A stretch of 64,000 nt of DNA, from assembly GCA_947630375.1 (NCBI GenBank), contig CANRHH010000004.1, forward strand, positions 1-64,000, given 5' to 3'. The DNA is from an uncultured Oscillospiraceae bacterium. Lineage in GTDB: Bacteria; Bacillota; Clostridia; Oscillospirales; Oscillospiraceae. The notes beneath the pieces are model-generated. The model did not search any database. It had not been told where the DNA came from and saw nothing but the letters and a program-made list of their open reading frames with translations. Each line of letters begins with the position of its first letter. Positions within the stretch are counted from its first letter, which is position 1. Position numbers and translations under genes: made by a program. Below, piece after piece: positions 16,460-26,289 of this stretch.

Positions 16460-17325
16460 GATTCATCACCGTCCTCTGCAACACTCTCGATCAGTCCCGT
16501 GACAACAGTGTTGAGCTGCGCGGCATTGGAGCTGGTGATGACCGGGCGGCCCGTGCGGGCCTCGATGCTCCGCCGTGCGTTTCCGGCCACTTCTCCCCCT
16601 GCCTGGGCAACGACTATGTTCTCTTCCAGGCCCTGCGGATTCTCCACCTTCGTCAGCTCTGTCGTTGTGGCTTCTGCCAGCATATTCAAAGCCAGCTCCA
16701 GCGTGCTCATGTTGTCCCGCAGATTTTGCTTTTTCAGTCCCTTTAGCCGTTTATACTGCCTCGTACTCATTCCGGACCAGGCGCGGGTCACTTCATCTGT
16801 GAGGATCGCGTATTCCCGGCCTTCCTCTACGCCGTGTTCTTTCCAAGCGTCGGTCAGTTCCTTGCGGGCCTGGATCGTGCGGATGCGCTGATTGATCCAC
16901 TCCGCAGAATAGCCGAGCTGCGCGTAAGTGTTCAAGGCTCTGTCAATAGAGAGCTCCGGGTCGATGGTCTCCTCGACCCTCTCTTTTCCGACCTGGGCCA
17001 GCCACAGCTTGAAAGGCTCCGCTTTGGGAGAGGGAATGGCCTGAATGATGCGAAAGATCCCCGCTGTATCCGCCACGTCCGTCTTATACCGCTTCCCGTC
17101 GGCAGAGAGCATCCGCAGTTGACTACAAAGTGTAGGCAACTGACTTCCCTCTTTTTTCATGCGGGTCTTCAAAACGCTCCAATACTTTGCGGCATGGCGG
17201 ATGTCCGGTTGATCTGTCAGGACGCGCACCACGTCCACAACGGAGAAATACCATTCCTCGTTTTCCTCATCCCAGGCAGTCCGAATGGGTTTGTCTTCAT
17301 AAAGCTGAAGCTGATCTTCTCTCAT
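16456..17325 (-). CDS. BRO-N-domain phage antirepressor-like protein
   Basis: This protein has 289 residues. The N-terminal 100 match the BRO-N/antirepressor pattern: PIRTAWDEENEEWYFSVVDV, then DVVRVLTDQPDIRHAAKYWSVLKTRM split around residues 35-60, and FRIIQAIPSPKAEPFKLWLA. A basic central region and C-terminal Ala/Thr-rich tail follow. Such proteins occur in phages and integrative elements of gut Clostridia and bind DNA. GGAGG lies ten bases before ATG 17325. It is probably the surviving accessory gene of the element whose recombinase is now a stub. Confidence 0.82.
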   Translation of the reverse strand: MREDQLQLYEDKPIRTAWDEENEEWYFSVVDVVRVLTDQPDIRHAAKYWSVLKTRMKKEGSQLPTLCSQLRMLSADGKRYKTDVADTAGIFRIIQAIPSPKAEPFKLWLAQVGKERVEETIDPELSIDRALNTYAQLGYSAEWINQRIRTIQARKELTDAWKEHGVEEGREYAILTDEVTRAWSGMSTRQYKRLKGLKKQNLRDNMSTLELALNMLAEATTTELTKVENPQGLEENIVVAQAGGEVAGNARRSIEARTGRPVITSSNAAQLNTVVTGLIESVAEDGDES

Positions 17326-17441
17326 TTTGTCTCGTCCTCCAGCATCTGCACCAGCGTTTTCTTCAGCCGCTTGCTGACAGGCGATTTTGGGTCGAAGCAC
17401 ATCTTACTTAATTTTTGTCTATAATGGATTGTACAACCTTT

Positions 17442-17547
17442 TTCACTCTTCACGATTACTTTTTACCTCCAAAAATCGGCAAGGCGATTTTTAGTGAAGA
17501 GTGAAGAAGTCAAAAACCGGCAAGGCTGACGCCTTGCCGATTTTTGG
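17442..17547. repeat. Nested inverted repeats abutting the tRNA-Leu 3' end
   Basis: An 18-base sequence ending in CCTTGCCGATTTTTGG is present at 17530-17547, including the encoded CCA end of the tRNA, and in inverted orientation at 17469-17486. A second inverted pair, TTCACTCTTCAC (17442-17453) and GTGAAGAGTGAA (17494-17505), brackets the inner copy. The hairpin GGCAAGGC/GCCTTGCC next to the tRNA followed by TTTTTG on the minus strand is also the tRNA terminator. The duplication of tRNA-flanking sequence is what insertion of an element at the tRNA end could leave. Confidence 0.55.
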
Positions 17548-17630
17548 TGCCGGTGGTGGGACTCGAACCCACACGCTGTTGCCAGCGGCGGATTTTGAAT
17601 CCGCTACGTCTACCATTCCATCACACCGGC
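17545..17630 (-). tRNA. tRNA-Leu (anticodon CAA)
   Basis: An 86-base class II tRNA including an encoded 3' CCA. On the minus strand the acceptor arms GCCGGTG/CACCGGC pair, the anticodon arm GCGGA-TTCAAAA-TCCGC gives anticodon CAA (17597-17595), a long variable arm follows, and the T-arm has GTTCGAGTC. It decodes UUG. Confidence 0.95.
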
Positions 17631-17648
17631 GTTTATAAAGTGCTTAAC

Positions 17649-17677
17649 AGTATAGTACAAGTCCGGCCAAATTTCAA
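17649..17677 (-). promoter_or_regulatory. Promoter of tRNA-Leu
   Basis: On the minus strand TTGAAA (17677-17672) and TATACT (17654-17649) are spaced 17 bases apart and lie 19 bases before the tRNA 5' end. Confidence 0.7.
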
Positions 17678-17691
17678 GTGCCAAATGTACG

Positions 17692-17761
17692 TTCCCGGCG
17701 GAAAAGCGTTAGTCTTTCCGCCGGGAATTGCCTTGCAAGGTGTCTTTTCTTGGGGTATACT
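17692..17761 (+). promoter_or_regulatory. Hairpin and promoter upstream of rfbA
   Basis: A perfect 13-bp stem (17692-17704 / 17715-17727) precedes a promoter with TTGCAA (17733-17738), a 17-base spacer and TATACT (17756-17761). The start codon is about 45 bases past the -10 box. Confidence 0.6.
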
Positions 17762-17808
17762 GGCTGTAGGCGGCGCCAGTCGCCTTCAGAACGCAGGAGG
17801 GGGCGCTT

Positions 17809-18681
17809 ATGAAAGGCATCATCCTGGCCGGCGGCTCCGGCACCCGGCTTTATCCCATCACCCGCTCTATTTCCAAGCAGCTGCTGCCCGTGTACGACAA
17901 GCCCATGATCTATTACCCCATGTCGGTGCTGATGCTGGCGGGGATCCGGGAGATCCTCCTCATCTCCACCCCCCGGGACATCGGCGCTTTCCGGGAGCTG
18001 CTGGGGGACGGCTCCTCTCTGGGCCTGCACCTGGAATACGCCGTCCAGGAGCAGCCCCGGGGCCTGGCCGAGGCTTTCCTCATCGGAGAGGACTTCATCG
18101 GCGGCGATCCGGTCTGCCTTATTTTGGGGGACAACATCCTCTACGGCGGCGGCATCAGTATGGCCGTGCAGCAGGCGGCGCAGCTGCGGGAAGGGGCCTT
18201 CATCTTCGGTTACGGGGTGCCCAATCCCAGCGCCTTCGGCGTGGTGGAGCTGGACGGCGCAGGGAACGTGCTGTCCCTGGAGGAGAAGCCGGAAAAGCCC
18301 CGGTCCAACTACGCGGTGCTGGGCCTGTATTTCTATGACGACCAGGTGGTGGACATTGCCAAAAGCATCCGCCCCTCCCCCCGGGGGGAGCTGGAGATCA
18401 CCGCCGTCAACAACGAATATCTGCGCCGGGGGCAGCTCCGCTGCCGGCTCTTCGGCCGGGGCTTCACCTGGATGGACACCGGCACCCAGGAGGATCTGCT
18501 GGAGGCGGCCAATTTCGTCTCCATCATCCAGCGCCGGCAGGGGACCTATGTGGCCTGCCTGGAGGAGATCGCCTTTCGCCAGGGCACCATCAGCAAGGAG
18601 CAGCTCATCGCCCTGGCCCAGCCCCTGTTAAAGACCGAATACGGCCGGTATATGCTGCGTGTGGCGGAGGGAGAACTGTGA
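17809..18681 (+). CDS. rfbA: Glucose-1-phosphate thymidylyltransferase (RmlA)
   Basis: This 290-residue nucleotidyltransferase carries the signature [20 protein letters not shown] near residue 8 and [11 protein letters not shown]. It converts glucose-1-phosphate and dTTP to dTDP-glucose, the first step of dTDP-rhamnose synthesis. AGGAGGGGG precedes the ATG. Its stop overlaps the GTG of rfbB, so the two are translationally coupled. Confidence 0.95.
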   Translation: MKGIILAGGSGTRLYPITRSISKQLLPVYDKPMIYYPMSVLMLAGIREILLISTPRDIGAFRELLGDGSSLGLHLEYAVQEQPRGLAEAFLIGEDFIGGDPVCLILGDNILYGGGISMAVQQAAQLREGAFIFGYGVPNPSAFGVVELDGAGNVLSLEEKPEKPRSNYAVLGLYFYDDQVVDIAKSIRPSPRGELEITAVNNEYLRRGQLRCRLFGRGFTWMDTGTQEDLLEAANFVSIIQRRQGTYVACLEEIAFRQGTISKEQLIALAQPLLKTEYGRYMLRVAEGEL

Positions 18682-19739
18682 AAAGACTGCTGGTCACCGG
18701 CGGGGCCGGGTTCATCGGCTCCAACTTTATTCAATATGTGCTGAAAAACCGGCAGGACGTAGAGCTGCTGGTGAATCTGGATCTGCTGACCTACGCGGGA
18801 AATCTGGAGAACCTGCTGCCTGTCCAGGGGGACCGGCGCTATGTCTTCGTCCGGGGGGACATCCGGGACCGGGCCCTGGTGCGGGAGCTTTTTGACCGCT
18901 GGACCTTTGACACGGTGGTCCACTTCGCGGCGGAGTCCCATGTGGACCGGAGCCTGTTGGAGCCGGAGCTCTTTGTCAGCACCAACGTGCTGGGCACCCA
19001 GTCCCTGCTGGACGCGGCCAGGGACCACTGGAAAACCGAGCCCGGCAACAAATACTCCCGGGCGTACCGGCCCGGGGTGGTCTACCTTCAGGTGTCCACC
19101 GATGAGGTCTACGGCGCCCTGGGCCCCACCGGCTTTTTCACCGAGACCTCCCCCCTCTCGCCCAACAGCCCCTATTCCGCCTCCAAGGCCGGGGCGGACA
19201 TGCTGGTCCGGGCCTACGGGCAGAGCTACGGCCTGCCGGTGAACATCACCCGCTGCTCCAACAACTACGGGCCCTACCAGTTCCCCGAAAAACTGATCCC
19301 CCTCATGCTCCACAACGCCCTGGAGGACCGGCCCCTGCCCGTCTATGGGGACGGGCGGCAGATCCGGGACTGGCTCCATGTGGAGGACCACTGCGCCGCG
19401 CTGTTGGCGGTGCTGGAGCGGGGGCAGCGGGGCGAGGTATACAACGTGGGCGGCGGCAGCGAGCGGACCAACCTGCAGATCGTGCGCCTGCTCCTCTCCC
19501 AGCTGGGCAAGAGCGAGGACCTGATCCGCCACGTGCCGGACCGGCCCGGCCACGATAGGCGCTACGCCGTGGACAGCGACAAGCTGCGGGCGGAATTGGG
19601 CTGGGCCCCGCGGCACAGCTTCGAGCAGGGCCTGGAGGAGACGGTGGCCTGGTATCTGGCCAACCCCGGCTGGGTGGAGCGGGTGGTCTCCGGGGACTAC
19701 CTGGCTTACTACGCCAAAATGTACGGCCCGGACGCATAA
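18678..19739 (+). CDS. rfbB: dTDP-glucose 4,6-dehydratase (RmlB)
   Basis: This 353-residue short-chain dehydrogenase-like enzyme has the NAD-binding GGAGFIGSN near the N-terminus, the active-site region VSTDEVYG, the catalytic YSASK and the C-terminal [10 protein letters not shown]. It forms dTDP-4-keto-6-deoxyglucose from the RfbA product. Translation starts at GTG 18678, overlapping the rfbA stop. rmlC and rmlD, needed to finish dTDP-rhamnose, are not in the window. Confidence 0.95.
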   Translation: MKRLLVTGGAGFIGSNFIQYVLKNRQDVELLVNLDLLTYAGNLENLLPVQGDRRYVFVRGDIRDRALVRELFDRWTFDTVVHFAAESHVDRSLLEPELFVSTNVLGTQSLLDAARDHWKTEPGNKYSRAYRPGVVYLQVSTDEVYGALGPTGFFTETSPLSPNSPYSASKAGADMLVRAYGQSYGLPVNITRCSNNYGPYQFPEKLIPLMLHNALEDRPLPVYGDGRQIRDWLHVEDHCAALLAVLERGQRGEVYNVGGGSERTNLQIVRLLLSQLGKSEDLIRHVPDRPGHDRRYAVDSDKLRAELGWAPRHSFEQGLEETVAWYLANPGWVERVVSGDYLAYYAKMYGPDA

Positions 19740-19741
19740 AT

Positions 19742-20377
19742 TTACCGTTGAAAAGGGCGCGGCCTGCGGGCCGCGCCCTTTTCCAGCAGCATAAACGGCT
19801 CCTCGCAGAGGGCGGCGACAGGAAACCGCTCACGATCTGCAAGCGGGCGATTTTCGGGCAGGATGGCCAGCAGCTTGTCCCGCTGCAAAAAGACCGTCTC
19901 AAGCCCGGCGTGCGCGGGCAGACGCAAAAAGCCGCAGTCTACCCGCCCTTCTAAGATCCACGTCTCTATTTCCGTATAGTCGCCAAGCAGCAGCTCATAA
20001 TCTATGTCCGGGTAGTCCTTCTGAAATTCCTTGATGATATGGGGCAGCCAGTGGGTCGCCACGCTGGAAAAGGTGCCGATCCGGATCAGGCCGGACTGGA
20101 GCCCGTTCAGATCGTCGATCTCCATTTGCAGCTTTTCAGATTCGGCGACGAGACTTTTTGCGTATGGCAGCAGCTTCATGCCGTCTGAGGTGAGGCGCAC
20201 GCCGCCTGCGCTGCGCTCAAGAAGAAAGACGCCCCATTCTTTTTCGAGATCTCCGATCATTCGGCTGATACTGGCCTGGGAATAGTTCAGCAATTCCGCC
20301 GCCTTTGTAAAGCTCCCGCACTCCGCCGTTTTCACAAAAGAGAGGATTTTTTGAAGATTCATTTCCATATCGCTCAT
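19742..20377 (-). pseudogene. LysR-family regulator truncated at its 3' end
   Basis: The frame encodes a normal LysR N-terminus: helix-turn-helix with FVKTAECGSFTKAAELLNYS and QASISRMIGDLEKEWG, then the effector domain up to CEEPFMLLEKGAA. It then ends after a few Arg/Pro-rich residues produced by reading through the rfbB terminator hairpin. About 210 residues remain of an expected 290-300, so the last part of the effector domain is missing. The truncation point coincides with the rfbB terminator, indicating a deletion that fused the gene to this locus. The start was taken at ATG 20377; ATGs at 20368 and 20362 are alternatives. DNA binding could survive, but effector response is doubtful. Confidence 0.8.
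19751..19782. terminator. Bidirectional terminator after rfbB
   Basis: A perfect 14-bp stem (19751-19764 / 19769-19782) with AAAA on the left and TTTT on the right serves rfbB on the plus strand. It now lies inside the 3' end of the truncated LysR frame. Confidence 0.85.
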
Positions 20378-20490
20378 TCGTTTTCCGAATGTATTGTATT
20401 TAATAAATTTGATTTTCAAATCTATAAACCGATGATACAATAAATCAAAAGCAAAAGCAAGACACGGCGGGAACAGGAAAAGAGGCAGGT

Positions 20491-20749
20491 ATGAAAAAAT
20501 CTTACATAAAATATCTTGCGGGGCTGCTGCTTTTCGGCTCCAACGGCGTGATCGCAAGTTCCATTCATCTTTCCAGCTATGAGATCGTCCTGCTGCGCTC
20601 GGTGTTGGGCGCCGCTCTGGCCGCGGCTCTGCTGGGCGCGTTCTTTATCAGCGGACAGGCGGTGGGAGAGGGAATACATGCCGGGGGCCTGCCTGATCCT
20701 CGGCGGCGCTGTGTTCGGGGAATGGTATCCGGGCCGGAAGCGGTCGTGA
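20491..20749 (+). pseudogene. EamA/DMT-family transporter with large internal deletion
   Basis: From ATG 20491 the first ~50 residues (MKKSYIKYLAGLLLFGSNGV onwards, then IHLSSYEIVLLRSVLG) are a typical EamA drug/metabolite transporter start. In another frame at 20678-20749 the codons read PGACLILGGAVFGEWYP then a stop, which resembles the C-terminal helix of the same family. The approximately 230 residues between are gone. The pair with the divergent truncated LysR gene is a classic regulator-exporter couple that has decayed from both sides. Confidence 0.75.
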
Positions 20750-20789
20750 GCGGCCGGATTTTTGATGGAACTTTTTTATGCGCGGCGTC

Positions 20790-20818
20790 TTGACAAACGC
20801 CGCGCTTTAGGGTATAGT
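20790..20818 (+). promoter_or_regulatory. Promoter of the pyrG operon
   Basis: TTGACA (20790-20795), a 17-base spacer and TATAGT (20813-20818) form a near-consensus sigma-A promoter about 120 bases before the pyrG start. Confidence 0.8.
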
Positions 20819-20853
20819 ATACCAGTAAAATACATGAGCATTTGTTTTTCAAG

Positions 20854-20910
20854 CGTTCGCTGGTGTAAGGGGCCGAGTGCCCCCTTGAGGCATCGGAGAA
20901 CGTATTTTTT
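20854..20910 (+). promoter_or_regulatory. Structured pyrG leader with terminator-like U-tract (candidate attenuator)
   Basis: Outer arms CGTTC (20854-20858) and GAACG (20898-20902), and CTGGTG (20860-20865) with CATCGG (20891-20896) including G-U pairs, enclose an inner GGGGC/GCCCC hairpin (20869-20884). The structure is followed directly by TATTTTTT (20903-20910), 27 bases before the pyrG ATG. That is terminator architecture inside the 5' leader. The initial transcript does not begin with the GGG run used by Bacillus pyrG reiterative attenuation, so the regulatory input is unknown. Confidence 0.55.
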
Positions 20911-20937
20911 ATGGATTTTTGAAAGGACAAATGGCTT

Positions 20938-22542
20938 ATGACAAAGTATATTTTCGTGACCGGCGGCGTGGTTTCGGGCCTGGGCAAGGGCATCACCGCC
21001 GCCTCCCTGGGCCGGCTTTTGAAATGCCGGGGGCTGAAGGTGGCCGCCCAGAAGCTGGACCCCTATATCAACGTGGACCCGGGCACCATGAGCCCTTACC
21101 AGCATGGGGAGGTCTATGTCACCGAGGACGGGGCGGAGGCGGATCTGGACCTGGGGCACTATGAGCGCTTCATCGACGAGGACCTGAACAAATATTCCAA
21201 CCTGACCACCGGCAAGGTGTACTGGAACGTGCTCAACAAGGAGCGCAAAGGGGAGTATTTGGGCCAGACGGTGCAGATCATCCCCCATATCACCCAGGAG
21301 ATCAAGGACTTTATCTACTCCGTGGGCCGCAAGACCGGGGCGGACGTGGTCATCACCGAGATCGGCGGCACCACCGGCGACATCGAGAGCCAGCCCTTTT
21401 TGGAGGCGGCCCGGCAGGTGGGCCTGGAGCAGGGGCGGGAGAACGCCCTGTTCATCCATGTGACACTGGTCCCCTTCCTCCGGGGCAGCGACGAGCACAA
21501 GACCAAGCCCACCCAGCACTCGGTAAAGGAGCTGCAGGGCATGGGCATCTCGCCGGACATCATCGTCCTGCGCTGCGACGAGCCCCTGGAGCCGGAGATC
21601 TTCCGGAAGGTGGCCATGTTCTGCAACGTGAAGCCGGACTGCGTCATTGAAAACATCACCCTGCCCAACCTGTACGAGGCGCCGCTGATGCTGGAGGAGA
21701 AGGACTTCTCCCTCATCGTCTGCCGGGGGCTGGGGCTCTGGACCAAGGCCCCGGACCTGAGCGAGTGGCGGGCTTTGGTGGACCGGATCAAGCACCTGGA
21801 AAAGCATGTGACCATCGGCCTGGTGGGCAAATATGTCCAGCTGCACGACGCGTACCTCTCCGTGGCCGAGGCCCTGCGCCACGCGGGCTACAGCCTGGGC
21901 GCGGCGGTGGACATCCGCTGGATCGACAGCGTCCCCCTCAACGACGAAAACGCGGCGGAGACCCTCTCCGGCTGCGACGGGCTCATCGTCCCCGGCGGCT
22001 TTGGGGACCGGGGGATCGAGGGGATGATCGCCGCGGCCCGGTACGCCCGGGAGAACGACGTGCCCTATCTGGGCATCTGCCTGGGGATGCAGGTGGCGGT
22101 GATCGAGTTCGCCCGCCGGGTCTGCGGCCTGACCGGGGCCAACTCCGGGGAGTTTGACCCGGTCTCTCCCCACAAGGTCATCGACTTTCTGCCCGACCAG
22201 AGCGACGAGGTGGACAAGGGCGGGAGCCTGCGCCTGGGGGCCTACCCCTGCAGGATCCTGCCGGGCAGCACCATGGAGCGCTGCTACGGGCAGGCGCTCA
22301 TCTCCGAGCGGCACCGGCACCGCTATGAGTTCAACAACGCCTACCGGGAGACGCTGTCCCAGAAGGGGCTCTGCCTCTGCGGCAGCTCTCCGGACGGGCA
22401 CATCATCGAGGCCGTGGAGCTGAGCGAGAAGCGCTTCTTTGTGGGCGTCCAGTTCCACCCCGAGTTCAAGAGCCGGCCCAACCGGCCCCACCCCCTGTTT
22501 TTAGGGCTCATATCCGCGTCGATGGAGGGAAAAGAGGCATGA
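20938..22542 (+). CDS. pyrG: CTP synthase
   Basis: This 534-residue enzyme has the N-terminal synthetase domain ([33 protein letters not shown]) and a C-terminal class I glutamine amidotransferase domain with the nucleophile region LGICLGMQ and the GVQFHPEF histidine. It makes CTP from UTP, ATP and glutamine. Length is standard. ATG 20938 follows GAAAGGAC. The stop overlaps nadE by four bases. Confidence 0.97.
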   Translation: MTKYIFVTGGVVSGLGKGITAASLGRLLKCRGLKVAAQKLDPYINVDPGTMSPYQHGEVYVTEDGAEADLDLGHYERFIDEDLNKYSNLTTGKVYWNVLNKERKGEYLGQTVQIIPHITQEIKDFIYSVGRKTGADVVITEIGGTTGDIESQPFLEAARQVGLEQGRENALFIHVTLVPFLRGSDEHKTKPTQHSVKELQGMGISPDIIVLRCDEPLEPEIFRKVAMFCNVKPDCVIENITLPNLYEAPLMLEEKDFSLIVCRGLGLWTKAPDLSEWRALVDRIKHLEKHVTIGLVGKYVQLHDAYLSVAEALRHAGYSLGAAVDIRWIDSVPLNDENAAETLSGCDGLIVPGGFGDRGIEGMIAAARYARENDVPYLGICLGMQVAVIEFARRVCGLTGANSGEFDPVSPHKVIDFLPDQSDEVDKGGSLRLGAYPCRILPGSTMERCYGQALISERHRHRYEFNNAYRETLSQKGLCLCGSSPDGHIIEAVELSEKRFFVGVQFHPEFKSRPNRPHPLFLGLISASMEGKEA

Positions 22543-23270
22543 GAGATTATCAGGCGGAGCTGGAAGGCCGGGTGGCCTTTATCCGGCAGCTGGTGGAGAG
22601 CAGCGGGGCCCGGGGCATCGTCTTCGGCAACTCCGGCGGGAAGGACAGCGCCCTGGTGGGCATCCTGTGCAAGACCGCCTGCCCGGACACGGTGGGCCTG
22701 CTCATGCCCTGCGCCTCCCGGCGCAACTACGGCCTGGACGCGGACGACGGCCGGGCCCTGGCCGGGCAGTACGGCATCGAGACCCGGCTGGTGGACCTGA
22801 CGCCGGTGCGCCAGGCGGAGATCGAGGCCCTGCGGGGCGTGACGGAGCTGACGGACATGGCCCTGGCCAACATCGCCCCCCGGCTGCGCATGACCACGCT
22901 GTACGCCGTGGCGGCGGCGGAAAACCGCCTGGTGGCGGGCACCGGCAACCGGAGCGAGGCCTATATGGGCTACTTCACCAAATGGGGCGACGGGGCCCAC
23001 GACTTCAACCCCATCGCGGACCTGACGGTGACCGAGATCTACGAGTTCCTGGAATATCTGGGCGCGCCCCGGGCCATCATCGAAAAGGCCCCCTCCGCCG
23101 GCCTCTTTGACGGCCAGACCGACGAGCAGGAGATGGGCGTCAGCTACCGGGCCATCGACGATTATCTGCTGACCGGCCGCGTCAGCCCGGGGGATCGGGC
23201 GGTCATTGAGCGTTACCACAGCCGCAGCGAGCACAAACGCCGCCCCATCGCGGTGTATCATACAACATAA
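22539..23270 (+). CDS. nadE: NAD(+) synthetase, ammonia-dependent type
   Basis: The 243-residue protein has the ATP-pyrophosphatase loop SGGKDSA (32-38) and the NadE signatures [20 protein letters not shown] and [16 protein letters not shown]. It amidates deamido-NAD to NAD in the cytoplasm. There is no glutaminase domain, so it uses ammonia directly. The ATGA overlap couples it to pyrG. The SGG(K)DS loop is also found in LarE-like proteins, but the other two motifs identify NadE. Confidence 0.93.
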   Translation: MRDYQAELEGRVAFIRQLVESSGARGIVFGNSGGKDSALVGILCKTACPDTVGLLMPCASRRNYGLDADDGRALAGQYGIETRLVDLTPVRQAEIEALRGVTELTDMALANIAPRLRMTTLYAVAAAENRLVAGTGNRSEAYMGYFTKWGDGAHDFNPIADLTVTEIYEFLEYLGAPRAIIEKAPSAGLFDGQTDEQEMGVSYRAIDDYLLTGRVSPGDRAVIERYHSRSEHKRRPIAVYHTT

Positions 23271-23294
23271 AGACACAGAAACGGAGACGAAACT

Positions 23295-24572
23295 ATGCTA
23301 ACATCCATCGTAGGCACAAACTGGGGAGACGAGGGCAAGGGCCGCATGGTGGACCTGCTCAGCGAGAAATACGACGTGGTGGTCCGCTATCAGGGCGGCA
23401 ACAACGCCGGGCACACGGTCATCAACGACAAGGGCAAATTTGTCATGAACCTGATGCCCTCCGGCATCCTCCGGGAGGAGACGGTCAACATTTTGGGCCC
23501 CGGCATCGTCATCGACTTGGAGCATCTCTACGGGGAGGCCCAGGCCCTGCGTGACGGCGGCATCGAGATCAGCCCCGCGCATCTGAAGATCAGCGACCGG
23601 GCGACCATCTGCATGCCCTACCACAAGCTGCTGGACGGCCTGGAGGAGGACCGGCTGGGGGACAAGAAGTTCGGCTCCACCCGCCGGGGCATCTCCCCGG
23701 TGTACGCGGACAAGTACATGAAGAAGACCATCCGCATGGGCGACCTGCTCCATTGGGACACCCTGCCCGAGCGGCTGGCCGGCATCATCGAATGGAAGAA
23801 CCTGACGGTGGAAAAAGGCTACGGCCACACGCCGGTGCTCTTAGAGGAGATCATGGCCTGGCTGGAGAAGTTCGGCAAGCCCTTCGTCCCCTATGTCTGC
23901 AACACCACCGAGTATCTGAGCGCCGCCATCGAGGCGGGCAGATCCGTGCTTTTTGAGGCCCAGTTGGGGGCCCTGCGGGATATCGATTTCGGCATCTATC
24001 CCTACACCTCCGCCTCCACCACCCTGGCCGCCTATGCCCCCATCGGCTCCGGCGTCCCCTTTGCCAGGCTGGATGAGAGCATCGGCATCATGAAGGCCTA
24101 TTCCAGCTGCGTGGGCGAGGGCCCCTTCACCTGTGAGATGTTCGGCGACCGGGCCGAGGAACTGCGCCGGGCCGGCGGCGAGTACGGCGCGGCCACCGGG
24201 CGCCCCCGGCGGGTGGGCGGCTTCGACGTGGTGGCCTCCCGCTATGGGGCCAAAATGCAGGGCTGCGACTATATCGCCCTGACCAAGCTGGACGTGCTGT
24301 CCTACCTGAAGGAGATCCCCGTGTGCGTGGCCTATGAGATCGGCGGCAAGCGGGTGGACACCTTCCCCTCGGATATCGACGAGCTGGAGGCCGCCAAGCC
24401 CGTATATGAGACGGTCCCCGGCTTCGCCTGCGACATCAGCGCCTGCCGGAAGCCGGAGGATCTGCCCCAGGCCGCGCTGGACTACATCCGGTACATCGAG
24501 CGGGCCGTGGGCTGCCCCATCAAATACGTCTCCGTGGGCGCCGAGCGGGACGCCTACATCACCATGTTTTAA
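23295..24572 (+). CDS. purA: Adenylosuccinate synthetase
   Basis: This 425-residue enzyme has the GTP-binding NWGDEGKGRMVD region (9-20), NNAGHTV with its catalytic histidine and GSTRRGISPVYADK. It joins IMP and aspartate to form adenylosuccinate, the first committed step to AMP. It starts 24 bases after nadE and is followed by guaA, so both branches from IMP are encoded side by side. Confidence 0.97.
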   Translation: MLTSIVGTNWGDEGKGRMVDLLSEKYDVVVRYQGGNNAGHTVINDKGKFVMNLMPSGILREETVNILGPGIVIDLEHLYGEAQALRDGGIEISPAHLKISDRATICMPYHKLLDGLEEDRLGDKKFGSTRRGISPVYADKYMKKTIRMGDLLHWDTLPERLAGIIEWKNLTVEKGYGHTPVLLEEIMAWLEKFGKPFVPYVCNTTEYLSAAIEAGRSVLFEAQLGALRDIDFGIYPYTSASTTLAAYAPIGSGVPFARLDESIGIMKAYSSCVGEGPFTCEMFGDRAEELRRAGGEYGAATGRPRRVGGFDVVASRYGAKMQGCDYIALTKLDVLSYLKEIPVCVAYEIGGKRVDTFPSDIDELEAAKPVYETVPGFACDISACRKPEDLPQAALDYIRYIERAVGCPIKYVSVGAERDAYITMF

Positions 24573-24612
24573 TCCTGCAAAAACCATGCCCTTATAAGGA
24601 TTGGAGGACCCC

Positions 24613-26148
24613 ATGGATCATCAGAAAATTCTGATTCTGGATTTCGGCGGCCAGTATAACCAGCTGATCGCCCGCCGGGTGCGGGAGCAGCAGGTGTACT
24701 GCGAGGTCAAGCCCTATGATCTGCCCTTGGAGGAGATCCGCCGCTTTGACCCCATCGGCATCATCTTCACCGGCGGACCCAACAGTGTGTACGCCGCCGG
24801 GTCCCCCCACCCGGACCCGGGGGTCTTCGCCCTGGGCCTGCCCATTCTGGGCATCTGCTACGGCTGCCAGCTCCTGGCCCAGGAGCTGGGGGGCCTGGTC
24901 ACCGCCGCCCAGGCCGACTCCGCCCGGGAGTACGGCAAGACCCTCACCTTTTTTGACCCGTCCTGCAAGCTGTTCCGGGGCCTGCCGGAGCAGAGCGTCA
25001 CCTGGATGAGCCACGGGGACTATCTGGCGAAGGTGCCCGAGGGCTTTTCCCTCTGCGCCCGGTCGGAGGCCTGCCCCACCGTGGGCATCTGCGACGAGAG
25101 CCGGGGCTTTTACGGGGTGCAGTTCCACCCGGAGGTGAACCACACCCAGTACGGCAGCCAGATGCTGCGCAACTTCCTCTATGCCGTCTGCGGCGCCGCC
25201 GGCGGCTGGACCATGGCCGGCTACAAGCAGGAGGCCATCGAGAACGTCCGGGCCCGGGTAGGCGGCGGCAAGGTGCTGCTGGCCCTCTCCGGCGGGGTGG
25301 ACTCCTCCGTGGCCGCGGCCCTGCTGGCCGAGGCCGTGGGCAGCCAGCTGACCTGCGTCTTTGTGGACCACGGGCTGATGCGCAAAAACGAGGGGGACGA
25401 GGTGGAGGCCGCCTTTGCCCCTTGGGACATCCATTTTGTCCGGGTCAACGCCCAGGACCGCTTTCTCGGCCGCCTGGCCGGGGTCACGGAGCCGGAGCAG
25501 AAGCGGCACATCATCGGCGAGGAGTTTATCCGGGTCTTTGAAGCGGAGGCCAAGAAGATCGGCCAGGTGGATTTCCTGGTCCAGGGCACCATCTATCCGG
25601 ATGTGATCGAGTCCGGCAAGGGGGACGCCGCCGTCATCAAGAGCCACCACAACGTGGGCGGCCTGCCGGAGCATGTGGATTTCAAAGAGATCATCGAGCC
25701 GCTGCGGATGCTGTTCAAGGACGAGGTCCGGGCCCTGGGCCGGGAGCTGGGCCTGCCGGAGTATCTGGTGTCCCGCCAGCCCTTCCCGGGGCCGGGCCTG
25801 GGCATCCGGATCATCGGCGAGGTGACCGAGGAGAAGCTGGCCCTGCTGCGGGAGGCGGACGCCATTTTCCGCCAGGAGGTAGCCCGGGCCGGCTTCCCCA
25901 TGGACCAGTATTTTGCCGCTCTGACCAATATGCGCTCCGTGGGCGTCATGGGGGACGGCCGCAGCTATGACTACGCGGTGGCCCTCCGGGGCGTCCTCAC
26001 CAGCGATTTCATGACCGCCGACTGGGCCCGCATCCCCTATGAGCTGCTGGACCGGGTCTCCAGCCGCATTGTCAACGAGGTCCGGGGCGTCAACCGGGTC
26101 CTGTACGATATCACCTCCAAACCCCCCGCCACGGTGGAATTTGAGTGA
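24613..26148 (+). CDS. guaA: GMP synthase (glutamine-hydrolysing)
   Basis: The 511-residue enzyme has a class I amidotransferase domain ([18 protein letters not shown], then LGICYGCQ and GVQFHPE), the ATP-pyrophosphatase loop LSGGVDSSV and the dimerisation domain ending KPPATVEFE. It converts XMP to GMP. ATG 24613 follows TTGGAGG; a TTG upstream would put the ribosome site inside the frame. The 3' end of guaA is a known integration target for genomic islands, and an AT-rich island begins immediately after this stop. Confidence 0.97.
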   Translation: MDHQKILILDFGGQYNQLIARRVREQQVYCEVKPYDLPLEEIRRFDPIGIIFTGGPNSVYAAGSPHPDPGVFALGLPILGICYGCQLLAQELGGLVTAAQADSAREYGKTLTFFDPSCKLFRGLPEQSVTWMSHGDYLAKVPEGFSLCARSEACPTVGICDESRGFYGVQFHPEVNHTQYGSQMLRNFLYAVCGAAGGWTMAGYKQEAIENVRARVGGGKVLLALSGGVDSSVAAALLAEAVGSQLTCVFVDHGLMRKNEGDEVEAAFAPWDIHFVRVNAQDRFLGRLAGVTEPEQKRHIIGEEFIRVFEAEAKKIGQVDFLVQGTIYPDVIESGKGDAAVIKSHHNVGGLPEHVDFKEIIEPLRMLFKDEVRALGRELGLPEYLVSRQPFPGPGLGIRIIGEVTEEKLALLREADAIFRQEVARAGFPMDQYFAALTNMRSVGVMGDGRSYDYAVALRGVLTSDFMTADWARIPYELLDRVSSRIVNEVRGVNRVLYDITSKPPATVEFE

Positions 26149-26218
26149 ATTAATGAATACGAGAGAGTCTATCGCTCGATACCTCGAAAATAGCTAAAAT
26201 AATTCGGACCAAATCATA

Positions 26219-26234
26219 TAAACATATTTGTTTA
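26219..26234. promoter_or_regulatory. Palindrome upstream of the VbhA-Fic pair
   Basis: TAAACA-TATT-TGTTTA is a perfect inverted repeat about 55 bases before the antitoxin ATG and overlaps a TAGAAT-like -10 region. It is a candidate autoregulatory operator. Confidence 0.45.
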
Positions 26235-26289
26235 GAATACAGAGGCAAAAACCAATTTGAGTGAAATTTATACCCAGGAGATCTTTTGT

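Noticed and set aside
17401-17547. CRISPR-like or phage integration repeat array
   Set aside because: There are only two inverted pairs, with no regular spacers and no cas genes. No CRISPR array was seen anywhere in the window.
16456-19739. Prophage extending from the BRO-N gene into rfbAB
   Set aside because: No structural, replication or lysis genes are present, and rfbAB have housekeeping motifs and their own promoter.
20491-20793. An intact 100-residue membrane protein
   Set aside because: After about 50 EamA-like residues the frame becomes Arg/Pro-rich, while the C-terminal EamA helix appears in another frame, so it is a deletion product.
20819-20937. Classical Bacillus-type pyrG reiterative attenuator
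   Set aside because: The predicted transcript start lacks the GGG run and the C-rich antiterminating partner needed for that mechanism.
22539-23270. LarE-type sulfur transferase instead of NadE
   Set aside because: The SGGKDS loop is shared, but GTGNRSE, KWGDGA and [12 protein letters not shown] are specific to NAD synthetases.
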